Origin: Acinetobacter sp. ANC 4169
GTDB lineage: Bacteria > Pseudomonadota > Gammaproteobacteria > Pseudomonadales > Moraxellaceae
Length of the DNA: 64,000 nt
Direction of reading: 5' to 3'
Assembly (NCBI RefSeq): GCF_002135355.1
Contig: NZ_NEGE01000003.1
Coordinates: 186,001-250,000, forward strand
This document shows, one piece after another, positions 37,769-47,084 of the stretch. Position numbers and translations under genes: made by a program. Below the pieces are notes generated by a model that did no database searches, had not been told where the DNA came from, and worked only from the letters and a program-made list of their open reading frames with translations. Within the stretch, counting starts at the first letter, position 1. Every line of letters starts with the position of its first letter.

Positions 37769-38731
37769 CTAGTCGTCAAAAGTAACGACCGGCTTATCCT
37801 TCTTCTGCGCTCTTAACTGCGCCACCAAACTCTGCATATCTTCAGGTAATGGCGCTTCAATAGTCGGATAACCCGGAATTTCCAGTCGCATCGCATGTAA
37901 ACATAAACGACGTGGCTTCGGCCCGTTATATTCGGTTTCATGACCATATTTTTCATCACCAATGAGAGGATGACCAATACTTAAACCATGGACACGAATC
38001 TGATGGGTACGACCAGAAAGCGGCGAAGCATACACCAATGTGCCATGCATGAAACGCTCTGCCACATTCCATTGAGTTTTACTGTCTTTACCTTCTTTCG
38101 ACACACGTACCCGACGCTCGCCATTGGCCAGCTCATAGCGATGTAAAGGTGCATCAATCAACTGTTTATCCAGACTGACCTGCCCTTTAACAATGGCAGC
38201 ATAGGTCTTTTTAATTTTGTGTTCACGCAGTAAATCTTGCAATGTTTTTAAAGTACTACGTTTTTTACTGATCATCACCAGACCAGAAGTGTCACGGTCA
38301 ATACGGTGAATCAGTTCCAGATATTTCTTGCCCGTTGCAGCACGCAGACCTTCAATCAGGCCATAAGCCACACCACTGCCGCCATGCACGGCAATTCCTG
38401 AAGGCTTGTTTATCACCATCAGGCCTTCATCTTCATAAACGACACGGCTGAGCAGGCTTTGCGCCACTTTATCCGATACCGGTGCCGCCGTTTCATCTTT
38501 TTGCTCATAACGAATCGGCGCAACACGAATCTGGTCGCCAATATTGAGTTTGGTTTCCGCTTTAATACGCTTTTTATTAACCCGAACCTGTCCTTCACGA
38601 ATTAAACGATAAATCCGACTTTTAGGCACACCTTTGAGTCTGGAAAATAAAAAATTATCGATACGTTGACCCAATTGATGCTCGTCCACTTCAAACCAGG
38701 TGACACTTTGCCATTCTTGCGTAGAATTCAT
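37769..38731 (-). CDS. rluC: 23S rRNA pseudouridine synthase RluC
   Basis: Converts uridines of 23S rRNA (955, 2504 and 2580 in E. coli) to pseudouridine. The 320-residue product has an N-terminal S4 RNA-binding domain (LGQRIDNFLFSRLKG, SRIYRLIREGQVRVN) and the RluA-type catalytic domain with HRIDRDTSGL, catalytic Asp145, followed by SGRTHQIRVH and HPLIGDEKYG. The ATG at 38731 was chosen over a TTG six codons upstream. It is divergent from rne across a 760-bp gap, the same arrangement as in E. coli. Confidence 0.95.
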   Translation of the reverse strand: MNSTQEWQSVTWFEVDEHQLGQRIDNFLFSRLKGVPKSRIYRLIREGQVRVNKKRIKAETKLNIGDQIRVAPIRYEQKDETAAPVSDKVAQSLLSRVVYEDEGLMVINKPSGIAVHGGSGVAYGLIEGLRAATGKKYLELIHRIDRDTSGLVMISKKRSTLKTLQDLLREHKIKKTYAAIVKGQVSLDKQLIDAPLHRYELANGERRVRVSKEGKDSKTQWNVAERFMHGTLVYASPLSGRTHQIRVHGLSIGHPLIGDEKYGHETEYNGPKPRRLCLHAMRLEIPGYPTIEAPLPEDMQSLVAQLRAQKKDKPVVTFDD

Positions 38732-39495
38732 ACAGTTACGATGACCCAAAAAAAATACTAAAATTGATTAAAAACTGATCACTTAGGCTATGCTTTACAC
38801 AAGAAAGATAAGCTTAGCCCATAGGCAGATGATGCAAGGTTTGATATAGTCAGCGCACGGATACCACCGTTAGTGTGAAAAAATTTAATTCCTTCAATAT
38901 TTTTGAAGCTCAAAATTAAATTTCACAATTCACATTAAACACGGAAAGGTCCCTAAAGAATATGCCGACGCCGAAGGCTTATTATATCGGCAAAAAAGCA
39001 AACTGTTGCGTTTAATTGTACTTCGTACATAAATCAGTTTGCCCTAAAAAATATGTCGCCAACGTTAAGTTGGTTTTTAAACGTAAACTGATACACATCA
39101 GATTAGTCGCACCCTGAAGCTGTATTCAGGCTATAACGTTGATGCATTGGATCTGCACATAAAGCAACGATACGATGATAATTCCGTATCAAGACGCCCG
39201 ATCATGAATTAATGAAGGGACGGTCTTCAAGCTACGTGACAGTGAAAGTTACTCACATCTAATGCACCGTTAGTCCGCCAGTGAATCGTTCAGGTGACTT
39301 TAATCGTTTATAAGATTGAAGCCGTATTGCCATCTTCAATACGTGAATCAAAAACCGAAGCCCAAAAAAAAGGCCGGTAAAAAAGCTCAGACCACAATTG
39401 CGTCATTTTGAGATCTGGGTGTTGATCCGTAATGTGTGATGTTCGCTACGTGTATAGCGATGTTTTGGTGTGTATCACTATTAGGTGTTACACCC
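38732..39495 (+). promoter_or_regulatory. long structured leader region of rne
   Basis: A 764-bp gap between rluC and rne without a gene. It contains several hairpins, including GCAAACTG/CAGTTTGC enclosing TGTAC-ttc-GTACA near 39000-39045, CCTGAA/TTCAGG near 39113-39130, and ATTGAAG/CTTCAAT near 39315-39341. In enterobacteria the long rne 5' UTR is bound by RNase E for autoregulation; the size, position and folding here suggest the same, by inference. The transcription start was not identified. Confidence 0.6.
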
Positions 39496-42400
39496 ATGAA
39501 ACGTATGTTGATTAATGCAACACATGCCGAAGAGATTCGCGTTGCACTTGTCACTGGTCAGCGTCTTTACGATTTCGATCTGGAAAATCGTACCCGTGAA
39601 CAAAAAAAATCCAATATCTATAAAGGTCACGTGACTCGCGTTGAACCTTCTTTAGAAGCTGTTTTTGTAGAGTATGGTGCAGGTCGTCAAGGCTTCCTGT
39701 CTATGCGTGAAATCGCAAACTCTTACTACAAGGCAGATCCTCGCCAAACTTCAAATATCCGCGAATTGATCACTGAAGGTACCGAACTTTTAGTACAAGT
39801 GGAAAAAGAAGAGCGTGGCAACAAAGGTGCTGCCCTATCTACATTTATCTCGCTTGCTGGCCGTTATTTGGTCCTTATGCCAAATAATCCGAAAGGTGGC
39901 GGTATCAGCCGTCAAATTTCCGGTTCAGTTCGTGAAGAATTGAAAGAAATGTTGGCTTCACTGAATATTCCTCGTGGTATGAGCGTGATTGTACGTACCG
40001 CAGGTATTGGCCGCTCTCAAGAAGAATTGCAACTTGACTTGCAACACTTGATGGACCTTTGGGCACAAATCCAGAATACGGCTGGTTCTGGTCCATCACC
40101 AATGCTGGTACATCAAGAAGCCGGTGTGGTAACACGTGCAATTCGTGACTATTTACGTGATGATGTTGCAGAAATCCTGATTGACTCTGAACAAGCCTAT
40201 AACGAAGCCTATAACTTCGTGAAAGCAGTCATGCCACGTCAAATCGACAAGCTCAAAACCTATACTTTAAATGAGCCTTTATTTGCTCATTTCGGTATTG
40301 AAAGCCAAATCCAGACTGCCTATGAACGTGAAGTAAAACTTCCTTCTGGCGGTTCAATCGTGATTGACCAGACTGAAGCTTTAGTGTCAATTGACATTAA
40401 CTCGGCGAAATCGACGCGTGGCCACGACGTTGAAGACACCGCTTTAAATACCAATCTGGAAGCAGCCGAAGAAATTGCACGTCAACTGCGTTTACGTGAT
40501 ATCGGCGGCCTGGTGGTCATCGACTTCATCGACATGACCAAAGACCGCAACCAGCGTATGGTTGAAGCCAAACTTCGTGAAGCGACTCAAAGCGACCGCG
40601 CCCGTATCCAATTCGGTCAATTGTCTCGTTTTGGTTTAATGGAAATGAGCCGTCAACGCTTACGCCCATCTTTGGAAGAAGCCACTGGTTATGTTTGCCC
40701 ACGCTGTCATGGTACAGGCATGGTGCGTGACCTACGTTCGCTTTCTCTTTCTATCATGCGTAAAGTGGAAGAAATTGCACTTCGTGAACGTCATGGTGAA
40801 GTTCAGGTTGAAGTGCCAGTTGAAATCGCAGCTTTCTTATTGAATGAAAAGCGTCATAGCTTGATTTATCTGGAGCAAACTTCAAACGTACGTGTAACCG
40901 TGTTGCCTCACCCGCATCTAGAAACACCACATTACGAAATTTCCTATAATCCTGAAGGTTTTGCACCAACCAGCTATGAACGTACAGAAGCAACACGTTC
41001 TAGCGAAAAAGAGTTGGGTTATGAAGCCTCTGAATGGCATCTGGAAGAAGAGCAACAAGCTCAGCAAGCTGCGCAACAAGCTTCCAACCAGCCAGAGCGC
41101 AATAACAAGAAAAAACCACAGCAACAGGCGGCTCAGCCACAAACTCAAGCTGTGGTTCCAGCAGCACCGTCTGCAAGTCCATGTGCCTGGTTAGAAAACC
41201 TGTTTGTACAAAAGCAGGCCACAACTGTAGATCAAGCACGCACTGCAAACAATGCCGCTGCTGCAATTGAACAAATGGTCAATGCCGGTGCGGTCAGCCG
41301 TGGTCAATTCGGTCAGGTTGTAACATCTGCGCCTACTCAGAGCGCACCAGCTGTTGCCACTGCAAACAACAATGCTTACTTATCGCCAACTGCGCCTGTT
41401 ACACAAAAACAGGAACAGCGTGAAGTTGCAGATAAATATTCTGATAAAGAAGAAAAATCGCAACGTCACAACAAAAAGCGTAACAAGCCTAAAGAGCAAC
41501 GTGAACAAACTCAGCACGACAATCAGCAAAACCAAGTGCATGAAGAAATTGTTCAGGTTTCTCGTCATGAGCAGCGTCAAGAACAACGTCCGGAACAGCG
41601 CCAGGATTCACGTGAAAACAAGCGCCCGACTCGACGTCAACACGCTGAACAGCAAAACGCCGATCAACAAGCAGAGCAAAATGCTGTGCCACGTCGTGAC
41701 CGTCGTAACCAGCAACGTCCTGAACGCCCAAATCGCCACCGCGATCAAAGCGTATTGAACGAACAGCCAGCACAACAAGCTGCACCTGCTGCAGTAGTGA
41801 ATGAACAGCAACCTAAAGTCGAAGTGATTGATACACCTCGTCAGGATGTTCTTCCAACAGCATTGCTGATCAATATCGATCAGGCAAAAAGTGAAATTGT
41901 TGCATTAAATTCAACTCCTGTGGTTGAAGCGCCAATTGCACCATCTGCACCTGAAGCTGTTGCAGCCCCAGCACCTGTTACTGAGAAAGCAGTGGCCGCC
42001 GCGAAGGAAGAAAAACCTGCTGCTGCAACTGAAACTCAGGAGCAGCACAAACCACGTTCTGCAGAAAAACGTGCCAGCAACGATCCGCGTATGCATCGTC
42101 GCCAAAAACGTGAAGCTCAGGTAAAACAAGCTCAGGCACCGAAGTTAAGCCCTTCTCAGGTTCCAACTTTGGGTCAATACACCGTGGGCAGCCTCATTCG
42201 CCATGTTTATGGTGAAGATTGCTCAGTATTGATTGAACAGTTTGGTTTAATTCCGACTTTCAACCGCGCCTTGGTAAAATTTACCGAGCAATATGCCGAG
42301 ACCATCAGCCAACAGGCAACTGAAGCGCAAGCACCAGCACAGCCTGTGACGCGTGATGTAGCATTAACCAAAGCAGCACCTGAAGCAGAACCCGCACCCG

Positions 42401-42858
42401 TGCTGGACTTAACGCCGCCAACACCGGTATCTGACAAGCGTGTGGCAAATGATCCACGTGAACGTCGCCGTTTGGCAAAACAGGCTGCAGAACAAGCTTT
42501 AGAGCAAGCAAAGCAGGCACATAGCGAACCTGAAGTGACTCCAGTGGAAGCTGTTCCAGCTGAAGCTACTCCTGTCACAGAAGCAGAAACAGTGACAGCC
42601 GAAGTGGCTGAGCCTGTAGTGACTGTAGCGGTTGCTGAAACTGCTGTAGAAACAGTAGCTGCCTCAGTAGAAACTGAACAGGCAGCAGAACCGGTACAAG
42701 CTGAATTGGCGGTAGAAGCTGCTCAGGATGTACCAACTGAGCTTGAGCCTAAAGCAGAAGCTGAAAAAACCGAAGGTGAAGATGCTGACAAACCTGTCCG
42801 TCCTCGTCGCCCTCGCGGTCGTCCACCAAAGAAAGCAACGCCTGCAAGTGAGTCATAA
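39496..42858 (+). CDS. rne: ribonuclease E
   Basis: Essential endoribonuclease of mRNA decay and rRNA/tRNA processing and scaffold of the degradosome. The ATG at 39496 gives [18 protein letters not shown], matching E. coli; a longer frame was rejected. In the 1120-residue product the catalytic half has the S1 domain (about 35-120), metal residues Asp300 and Asp343, and the zinc-link CPRCHGTG (Cys401, Cys404). From about 500 it is low-complexity, rich in Gln, Arg, Ala and Glu. Two copies of K-R-x-A/S-NDPR-x-x-RR occur with NDPR at about 862 and 985; a conserved island [20 protein letters not shown] lies between them. The end RPRGRPPKK resembles an AT-hook. Confidence 0.97.
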   Translation: MKRMLINATHAEEIRVALVTGQRLYDFDLENRTREQKKSNIYKGHVTRVEPSLEAVFVEYGAGRQGFLSMREIANSYYKADPRQTSNIRELITEGTELLVQVEKEERGNKGAALSTFISLAGRYLVLMPNNPKGGGISRQISGSVREELKEMLASLNIPRGMSVIVRTAGIGRSQEELQLDLQHLMDLWAQIQNTAGSGPSPMLVHQEAGVVTRAIRDYLRDDVAEILIDSEQAYNEAYNFVKAVMPRQIDKLKTYTLNEPLFAHFGIESQIQTAYEREVKLPSGGSIVIDQTEALVSIDINSAKSTRGHDVEDTALNTNLEAAEEIARQLRLRDIGGLVVIDFIDMTKDRNQRMVEAKLREATQSDRARIQFGQLSRFGLMEMSRQRLRPSLEEATGYVCPRCHGTGMVRDLRSLSLSIMRKVEEIALRERHGEVQVEVPVEIAAFLLNEKRHSLIYLEQTSNVRVTVLPHPHLETPHYEISYNPEGFAPTSYERTEATRSSEKELGYEASEWHLEEEQQAQQAAQQASNQPERNNKKKPQQQAAQPQTQAVVPAAPSASPCAWLENLFVQKQATTVDQARTANNAAAAIEQMVNAGAVSRGQFGQVVTSAPTQSAPAVATANNNAYLSPTAPVTQKQEQREVADKYSDKEEKSQRHNKKRNKPKEQREQTQHDNQQNQVHEEIVQVSRHEQRQEQRPEQRQDSRENKRPTRRQHAEQQNADQQAEQNAVPRRDRRNQQRPERPNRHRDQSVLNEQPAQQAAPAAVVNEQQPKVEVIDTPRQDVLPTALLINIDQAKSEIVALNSTPVVEAPIAPSAPEAVAAPAPVTEKAVAAAKEEKPAAATETQEQHKPRSAEKRASNDPRMHRRQKREAQVKQAQAPKLSPSQVPTLGQYTVGSLIRHVYGEDCSVLIEQFGLIPTFNRALVKFTEQYAETISQQATEAQAPAQPVTRDVALTKAAPEAEPAPVLDLTPPTPVSDKRVANDPRERRRLAKQAAEQALEQAKQAHSEPEVTPVEAVPAEATPVTEAETVTAEVAEPVVTVAVAETAVETVAASVETEQAAEPVQAELAVEAAQDVPTELEPKAEAEKTEGEDADKPVRPRRPRGRPPKKATPASES

Positions 42859-42891
42859 TTAGTCACATAATTAGCTCTAATGCAGCGAAAT

Positions 42892-42929
42892 AAAAAAACC
42901 TAGTCATTCCGGTGACTAGGTTTTTTTTG
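42892..42929 (+). terminator. terminator of rne
   Basis: AAAAAAACCTAGTC/GACTAGGTTTTTTTT, a long stem with an 8-base loop, 35 bp past the stop. Confidence 0.95.
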
Positions 42930-43054
42930 ATACTTTTATCGGATTAGGTTGATTGCACTAGATTGAAACGGATAAAAGACAAGTGTACAAATGACTGCAA
43001 GCGTATTGCGAACAAATAAACTGTATTGGATTACGAAAAATAAATAGGATTCAT

Positions 43055-44896
43055 ATGAACCATACCACACCGAGCGATCTTATTGGTATTGCGGATGTCG
43101 CAGCAAAATTACCTAAATTTATGAGCAAAGTCCCTCACCTGTTGAGTGGTCTCAAACAAGCCTATTTGCGTACCTCCAATACTCCTGCAGGCTTAGGGAT
43201 TGCCTTTGAAAGAGCGGTAAAACACAATCCGCACGGCATGGCTTTATTATTTGAAGACCAGAAATTCAGCTATCAGGAACTGAATGAATGGGCCAACCAG
43301 ATTGGACACTTTTATCTATCCATCGGTGCCTGTAGAGGTGATGTGATTGCGGTGATGGTGGAAAACCGCCCTGAACTGGTGGCCACAGTTATTGCCTTGG
43401 CAAAAATTGGGGTGACAGCTGCATTAGTCAACACCTCACAAACAGGCAAAGCCCTGACCCACAGTATCAATCTGGTGAAACCGATTGCCATCATTGTCGG
43501 TGAAGAATGCCGTAATGCTGTTGAAGAAGTTCGTCAGGATTTACAGCTTCAAGCAGACCGTTTTCATTGGTTCGCCGATCAAGCCACACAAAAGGATGCA
43601 GGCAAAACCCCAGAAGCCTGGGCCAATCTTGCAGAAAAAGTGGATCAATTTCCCAAATTCAACACCCCAACCACCCATACGATTCAAGGTAAAGATGGTC
43701 TATTTTACATCTACACCTCGGGCACTACGGGCTTGCCTAAAGCGGTCATTTTCACGCATAGCCGCTGGACACTGGCCTATGGTACCTATGGACATGTGCT
43801 GGATTTAAAATCTGATGATGTGATGTACTGTACCCTGCCGCTGTATCATGCCACCGGTATTGTGGTGTGCTGGTGTGGCGTGATTGCCGGCAGTGCCACT
43901 TTGGCATTGCGTCGTAAATATTCGACCTCTTCCTTCTGGAAAGATGTGCAAAAATTTGATGCTTCTGCCATCGGTTATGTCGGTGAACTTTGCCGTTACT
44001 TAATGGATGCGCCGGTGTCTGAACTGGAAAAAGGCCACCGTGTCACCAAAATGATTGGTAATGGCATGCGCCCGAATATCTGGGACAAATTCAAGGAACG
44101 CTTTGGGATTGAAGAAGTGCTGGAGCTGTATGCGTCCAGTGAAGGTAATGTCGGTTTTAGTAACGTGTTTAACTTTGACAACACGGTTGGCTTCTCTCCA
44201 ACGCCTTATGCCATTATTGAATTTGATAAAGAAAACAATCAGCCCGTGAAAGATGCGAAAGGCTGGTGTAAAAAGGTCAAAAAAGGCGAAGTCGGCTTGC
44301 TGGTGGGTAAAATTACCCGACGCTCCCCTTTTGATGGCTATACCGATCCGGAAAAAAACAAAGCCGTGATTATGAAAGATGTGTTTAAACATGGAGATGC
44401 ATATTTTAATACCGGTGATCTGGTACGCGATATCGGTTTCCGTCATGCCCAGTTCGTAGACCGTCTGGGTGATACTTTCCGCTGGAAAGGCGAAAATGTT
44501 TCGACCAGCGAAGTTGAAAATGCGGTCAGTGAATATGAAAAAATTGCTGAAGCGGTGGTTTATGGGGTGGAAATTCCGCATACCAATGGTCGTGCCGGTA
44601 TGGCAGCCATCACCTTGAGTGATGGCGCAGAATTAACTGCTCAAGACTTAAAGCAAATGGCAAGCGAGTTTAAAAAATGTTTGCCGGCTTATGCTGTTCC
44701 GGTATTTTTACGCATTCAAGCTCAGGTCGAAACCACAGGCACCTTTAAATATCAAAAAAACAAGCTCAAAGAACAGGCTTTTGATCCCAACAAGACCGAT
44801 GAACGCTTGCTGGTATTACTCCCGAATGCGACCGAATATTGTGATTTAACTGCGGAAATATTCAGCAATATTCAAGCCTATCAATACCGTTTCTAA
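43055..44896 (+). CDS. long-chain acyl-CoA synthetase (FATP/FadD6-like)
   Basis: A 613-residue AMP-forming enzyme that activates fatty acids to acyl-CoA. The ATP motif is YIYTSGTTGLPKA near residue 218; further signatures are LPLYHATGIVVCW, ELYASSEGNVGF, and FNTGDLVRDIGF with DRLGDTFRWKGENVSTSEVE. The last pattern and the overall length match the FATP (very-long-chain) branch rather than FadD proper. The ATG follows AGGA. It has its own promoter region after the rne terminator and stands before the lysine tRNA cluster. Confidence 0.88.
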   Translation: MNHTTPSDLIGIADVAAKLPKFMSKVPHLLSGLKQAYLRTSNTPAGLGIAFERAVKHNPHGMALLFEDQKFSYQELNEWANQIGHFYLSIGACRGDVIAVMVENRPELVATVIALAKIGVTAALVNTSQTGKALTHSINLVKPIAIIVGEECRNAVEEVRQDLQLQADRFHWFADQATQKDAGKTPEAWANLAEKVDQFPKFNTPTTHTIQGKDGLFYIYTSGTTGLPKAVIFTHSRWTLAYGTYGHVLDLKSDDVMYCTLPLYHATGIVVCWCGVIAGSATLALRRKYSTSSFWKDVQKFDASAIGYVGELCRYLMDAPVSELEKGHRVTKMIGNGMRPNIWDKFKERFGIEEVLELYASSEGNVGFSNVFNFDNTVGFSPTPYAIIEFDKENNQPVKDAKGWCKKVKKGEVGLLVGKITRRSPFDGYTDPEKNKAVIMKDVFKHGDAYFNTGDLVRDIGFRHAQFVDRLGDTFRWKGENVSTSEVENAVSEYEKIAEAVVYGVEIPHTNGRAGMAAITLSDGAELTAQDLKQMASEFKKCLPAYAVPVFLRIQAQVETTGTFKYQKNKLKEQAFDPNKTDERLLVLLPNATEYCDLTAEIFSNIQAYQYRF

Positions 44897-44978
44897 TTTC
44901 AGAACAGGTGTTTTTTAACAAGATTAAGCAAATTTGTTGTATTTATAATCAAACATCAACAAGTTTGCTAATTTTTAC

Positions 44979-45006
44979 TTGCGCTCGTTTGATATCTTGC
45001 TACAAT
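44979..45006 (+). promoter_or_regulatory. predicted promoter of the lysine tRNA cluster
   Basis: TTGCGC (44979-44984) and TACAAT (45001-45006) with a 16-base spacer, 83 bp before the first tRNA. A GC-rich base run typical of stable-RNA discriminators follows. Confidence 0.65.
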
Positions 45007-45089
45007 ACGCTCCATCAAAACAAAGTGGTGTTTAGAAAGCCTTTATTTTCTTGCACTGCACATTCAGACAAGCGCTGAATGTTGGTTCA

Positions 45090-45165
45090 GGGTCGTTAGC
45101 TCAGCTGGTAGAGCAGCGGACTTTTAATCCGTTGGTCCCGCGTTCGAATCGCGGACGACCCACCA
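45090..45165 (+). tRNA. tRNA-Lys(TTT), copy 1
   Basis: 76 bases including an encoded CCA. Acceptor GGGTCGT/ACGACCC, D-arm GCTC/GAGC, anticodon loop CTTTTAA (anticodon TTT), T-arm CCGCG-TTCGAAT-CGCGG. Confidence 0.98.
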
Positions 45166-45188
45166 CTTATTTTGATCAACCTAGAGAT

Positions 45189-45264
45189 GGGTCGTTAGCT
45201 CAGCTGGTAGAGCAGCGGACTTTTAATCCGTTGGTCCCGCGTTCGAATCGCGGACGACCCACCA
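45189..45264 (+). tRNA. tRNA-Lys(TTT), copy 2
   Basis: Identical over 76 bases to the copy at 45090-45165, after a 23-base spacer, so the two are co-transcribed. A hairpin with a T-run follows. Confidence 0.98.
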
Positions 45265-45270
45265 TCTTTT

Positions 45271-45297
45271 AAAAGGCTTCTGACATGAAGCTTTTTT
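45271..45297 (+). terminator. possible internal terminator in the tRNA cluster
   Basis: AAAAGGCTTC/GAAGCTTTTTT stem (one bulge) with a 6-base loop and six T, between the second and third tRNA-Lys. It may reduce read-through or be a processing hairpin. Confidence 0.5.
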
Positions 45298-45323
45298 AGC
45301 TTTTAAAAGCACTCTTTCTGAAT

Positions 45324-45399
45324 GGGTCGTTAGCTCAGCTGGTAGAGCAGCGGACTTTTAATCCGTTGGTCCCGCGTTCGAATCGCGGACGACCCACCA
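45324..45399 (+). tRNA. tRNA-Lys(TTT), copy 3
   Basis: Third identical 76-base copy, anticodon TTT, encoded CCA, 59 bases after copy 2. Confidence 0.98.
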
Positions 45400-45576
45400 T
45401 TCTTTCTTAGGGCTTCTTTCTGTACTACAATAGAAACGAAACCTGCAATATTCCGACCAAGACAAACCACACCGTTTCGGTTGATTCGCCATTCTCGAAA
45501 TTTTGCTACACCGATTTTGCAAAACACAGTGCTTGAATGTACTGTAAAAAAATCTCAGATTTTTTCTTGCACTCGG

Positions 45577-45607
45577 GTGAACTCTTAAAGCGATGCTTTA
45601 AGTTCAC
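45577..45607 (+). other. strong hairpin before the fourth tRNA
   Basis: GTGAAC-tc-TTAAAGC pairs with GCTTTAA-GTTCAC around a 3-base loop (two-base bulge), 13 bp before tRNA-Lys(CTT). No T-run follows, so it is more likely a processing structure than a terminator. The 45400-45576 stretch holds only a weak A/T hairpin at 45546-45565. Confidence 0.45.
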
Positions 45608-45620
45608 TAATCCTTGCTCA

Positions 45621-45696
45621 GGGTTGTTAGCTCAGTTGGTAGAGCAGTAGACTCTTAATCTATTGGTCGAGGGTTCGAGCCCCTCACAACCCACCA
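45621..45696 (+). tRNA. tRNA-Lys(CTT)
   Basis: 76 bases with encoded CCA: acceptor GGGTTGT/ACAACCC, anticodon loop CTCTTAA (anticodon CTT), T-arm GAGGG-TTCGAGC-CCCTC. It differs from the three upstream TTT copies at many arm positions, so it is not a recent point mutant of them. Confidence 0.95.
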
Positions 45697-45818
45697 GATT
45701 TCTTTATATTATTGTTCTTATTTTTATACGCACATATAATAAAAAATGCTCCATATTTAGAGCATTTCCATCTTTTTAAATTGCAAGCCTGGTTAAATCA
45801 ACCGGCTCCCTCTCTTCT

Positions 45819-46427
45819 TTAACTGAGTTTTTCTTTAAGCAAACGGTATGCCTGTTGTGGAAAGGGATTGCCTTCGGCAAAATATTGCTGGTTTAGCGCA
45901 GAAGCATGGGCAATTTTGTCTAAATCCATCACCAGATTTTCATCTTTATCAATATCATAAAAAAACTCCACCCCATTTGAGCGATGCAAAATTACCTGAT
46001 GATGCTGGGCATCGTAAGACCAACGATCTTGCTGGTAGTGAAAATTAGAATCAAAGGTAATTTGTCCCAGATGAATCAGGGTACGGTGTGCTGTGCCATC
46101 AGCCAATAAATTGATGACAAAGTCACTCGTGCCTTGGTCACACTTCACAAAAGGGTCTTTGCAGCTAATGGTAATTTGATAACGCCCGATATAGGGCTGG
46201 GCATTTTGCGGCATGGTATTTTTCAGCACTGGCTCAGCTTTTTCTACTGGAACAGTCGCCTGTCCTGCAACCTGGGTCAGACTTTTCGCCTGCTCACTGG
46301 CTACTTTAGCTGAAGTTTCTGCTTTGATCTGTTTCGCCACAGAATCCTCCGGTGGTTTATGACAACCGATTAGAGCTGCTGAAACTGCAATCAAGATACA
46401 TAGCTGATAATCTGCTTTTTGAAACAC
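45819..46427 (-). CDS. predicted lipoprotein of unknown function
   Basis: A 202-residue protein starting at GTG with a strong GGGAGGA site. The hydrophobic N-terminus ends in the lipobox ALIGC (Cys22). An alanine/lysine-rich linker (about 30-75) follows, then a compact domain beginning YIGRYQITISCKDPFVKCDQG whose two close cysteines may pair. The hydrophobic, aromatic beta pattern (SDFVINLLADGTAHRTLIHLG) suggests a small beta domain. I do not recognise the family. It is monocistronic. Confidence 0.78.
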   Translation of the reverse strand: MFQKADYQLCILIAVSAALIGCHKPPEDSVAKQIKAETSAKVASEQAKSLTQVAGQATVPVEKAEPVLKNTMPQNAQPYIGRYQITISCKDPFVKCDQGTSDFVINLLADGTAHRTLIHLGQITFDSNFHYQQDRWSYDAQHHQVILHRSNGVEFFYDIDKDENLVMDLDKIAHASALNQQYFAEGNPFPQQAYRLLKEKLS

Positions 46428-46735
46428 CTGTTCCTCCCTGAATCCTCTATTTTCTTCGGCGACTTGTACATCTGTTCAATTATTTATTGCTTAAGTCATG
46501 AGAGGCTTTTCATCATCTTGCAATACATTTCCATATTTCATTGATTTTTATTGATATAAATCAACTTTTTTAGGACAAGTGTATTTTATATCCCAAGTCT
46601 GGTTATAGTAATTATTTATTTACATAACTTAACCATTTTTTGGGGCTTGCCACTTTAAAAATGTATGGGCATCTCCATCTCTTTATTATGAGTATGTTGT
46701 TTTAACTTTTATTTTCTCATTCTAAGGAGACCTAG
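46428..46735. other. 308-bp divergent intergenic gap
   Basis: AT-rich promoter region between the lipoprotein and PspC-domain genes. No repeats, RNA or operator recognised. Confidence 0.4.
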
Positions 46736-46999
46736 ATGGCCAATGTTGGTTTATATCGCTCTAAGCGCCAGAACATGATTGCCGGTGTAATGGGTGGTAT
46801 TGCTGAACGTTTTGGTTGGAATGCCACTTTACTGCGCGTTATTTTTATTCTTGTCTCTGTTATGAGTGCAGCATTCCCGGGGATTTTGGTTTATTTAATT
46901 TTATGGTTGGTGATACCAAAACAGCAAAATAGTATGTTTGGTCAGTCACAAGCCTATAACAACCCGATCCGCACAGTAAATTCGGATCAAAATCGCTAA
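46736..46999 (+). CDS. PspC-domain protein
   Basis: An 87-residue protein with the PspC fold: LYRSKRQNMIAGVMGGIAERFGWNATLLRVIF, then one long transmembrane helix (FILVSVMSAAFPGILVYLILWLV). The C-terminal tail is polar. PspC proteins sense envelope stress in Enterobacteria, but no other psp gene is present here, so the function is open. Very good ribosome site (AAGGAG). A terminator follows. Confidence 0.88.
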   Translation: MANVGLYRSKRQNMIAGVMGGIAERFGWNATLLRVIFILVSVMSAAFPGILVYLILWLVIPKQQNSMFGQSQAYNNPIRTVNSDQNR

Positions 47000-47031
47000 T
47001 ACCTCGCTGAACTCTAATGAGTTCGTTTTAT

Positions 47032-47070
47032 GCTACGACTTATACCCCAATCAGTCGTAGCTTTTTTTTT
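47032..47070. terminator. terminator after the PspC-domain gene
   Basis: GCTACGACT/AGTCGTAGC (9 bp) with a 12-base loop, then nine T. Confidence 0.93.
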
Positions 47071-47084
47071 GCCTGATTTTTAGC

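Noticed and set aside
41000-42700. Several long minus-strand and alternative-frame openings within rne
   Set aside because: They mirror the repetitive Gln/Ala/Glu codons of the RNase E tail; none has a ribosome site.
45051-45272. 73-codon frame across the tRNA-Lys cluster with a duplicated peptide
   Set aside because: It is a translation of tRNA genes; the peptide repeat comes from identical tRNA copies.
45090-45399. Regular 76-bp direct repeats that at first look like a CRISPR or tandem array
   Set aside because: The units fold as tRNA-Lys, and the spacers differ in length (23 and 59 bases).
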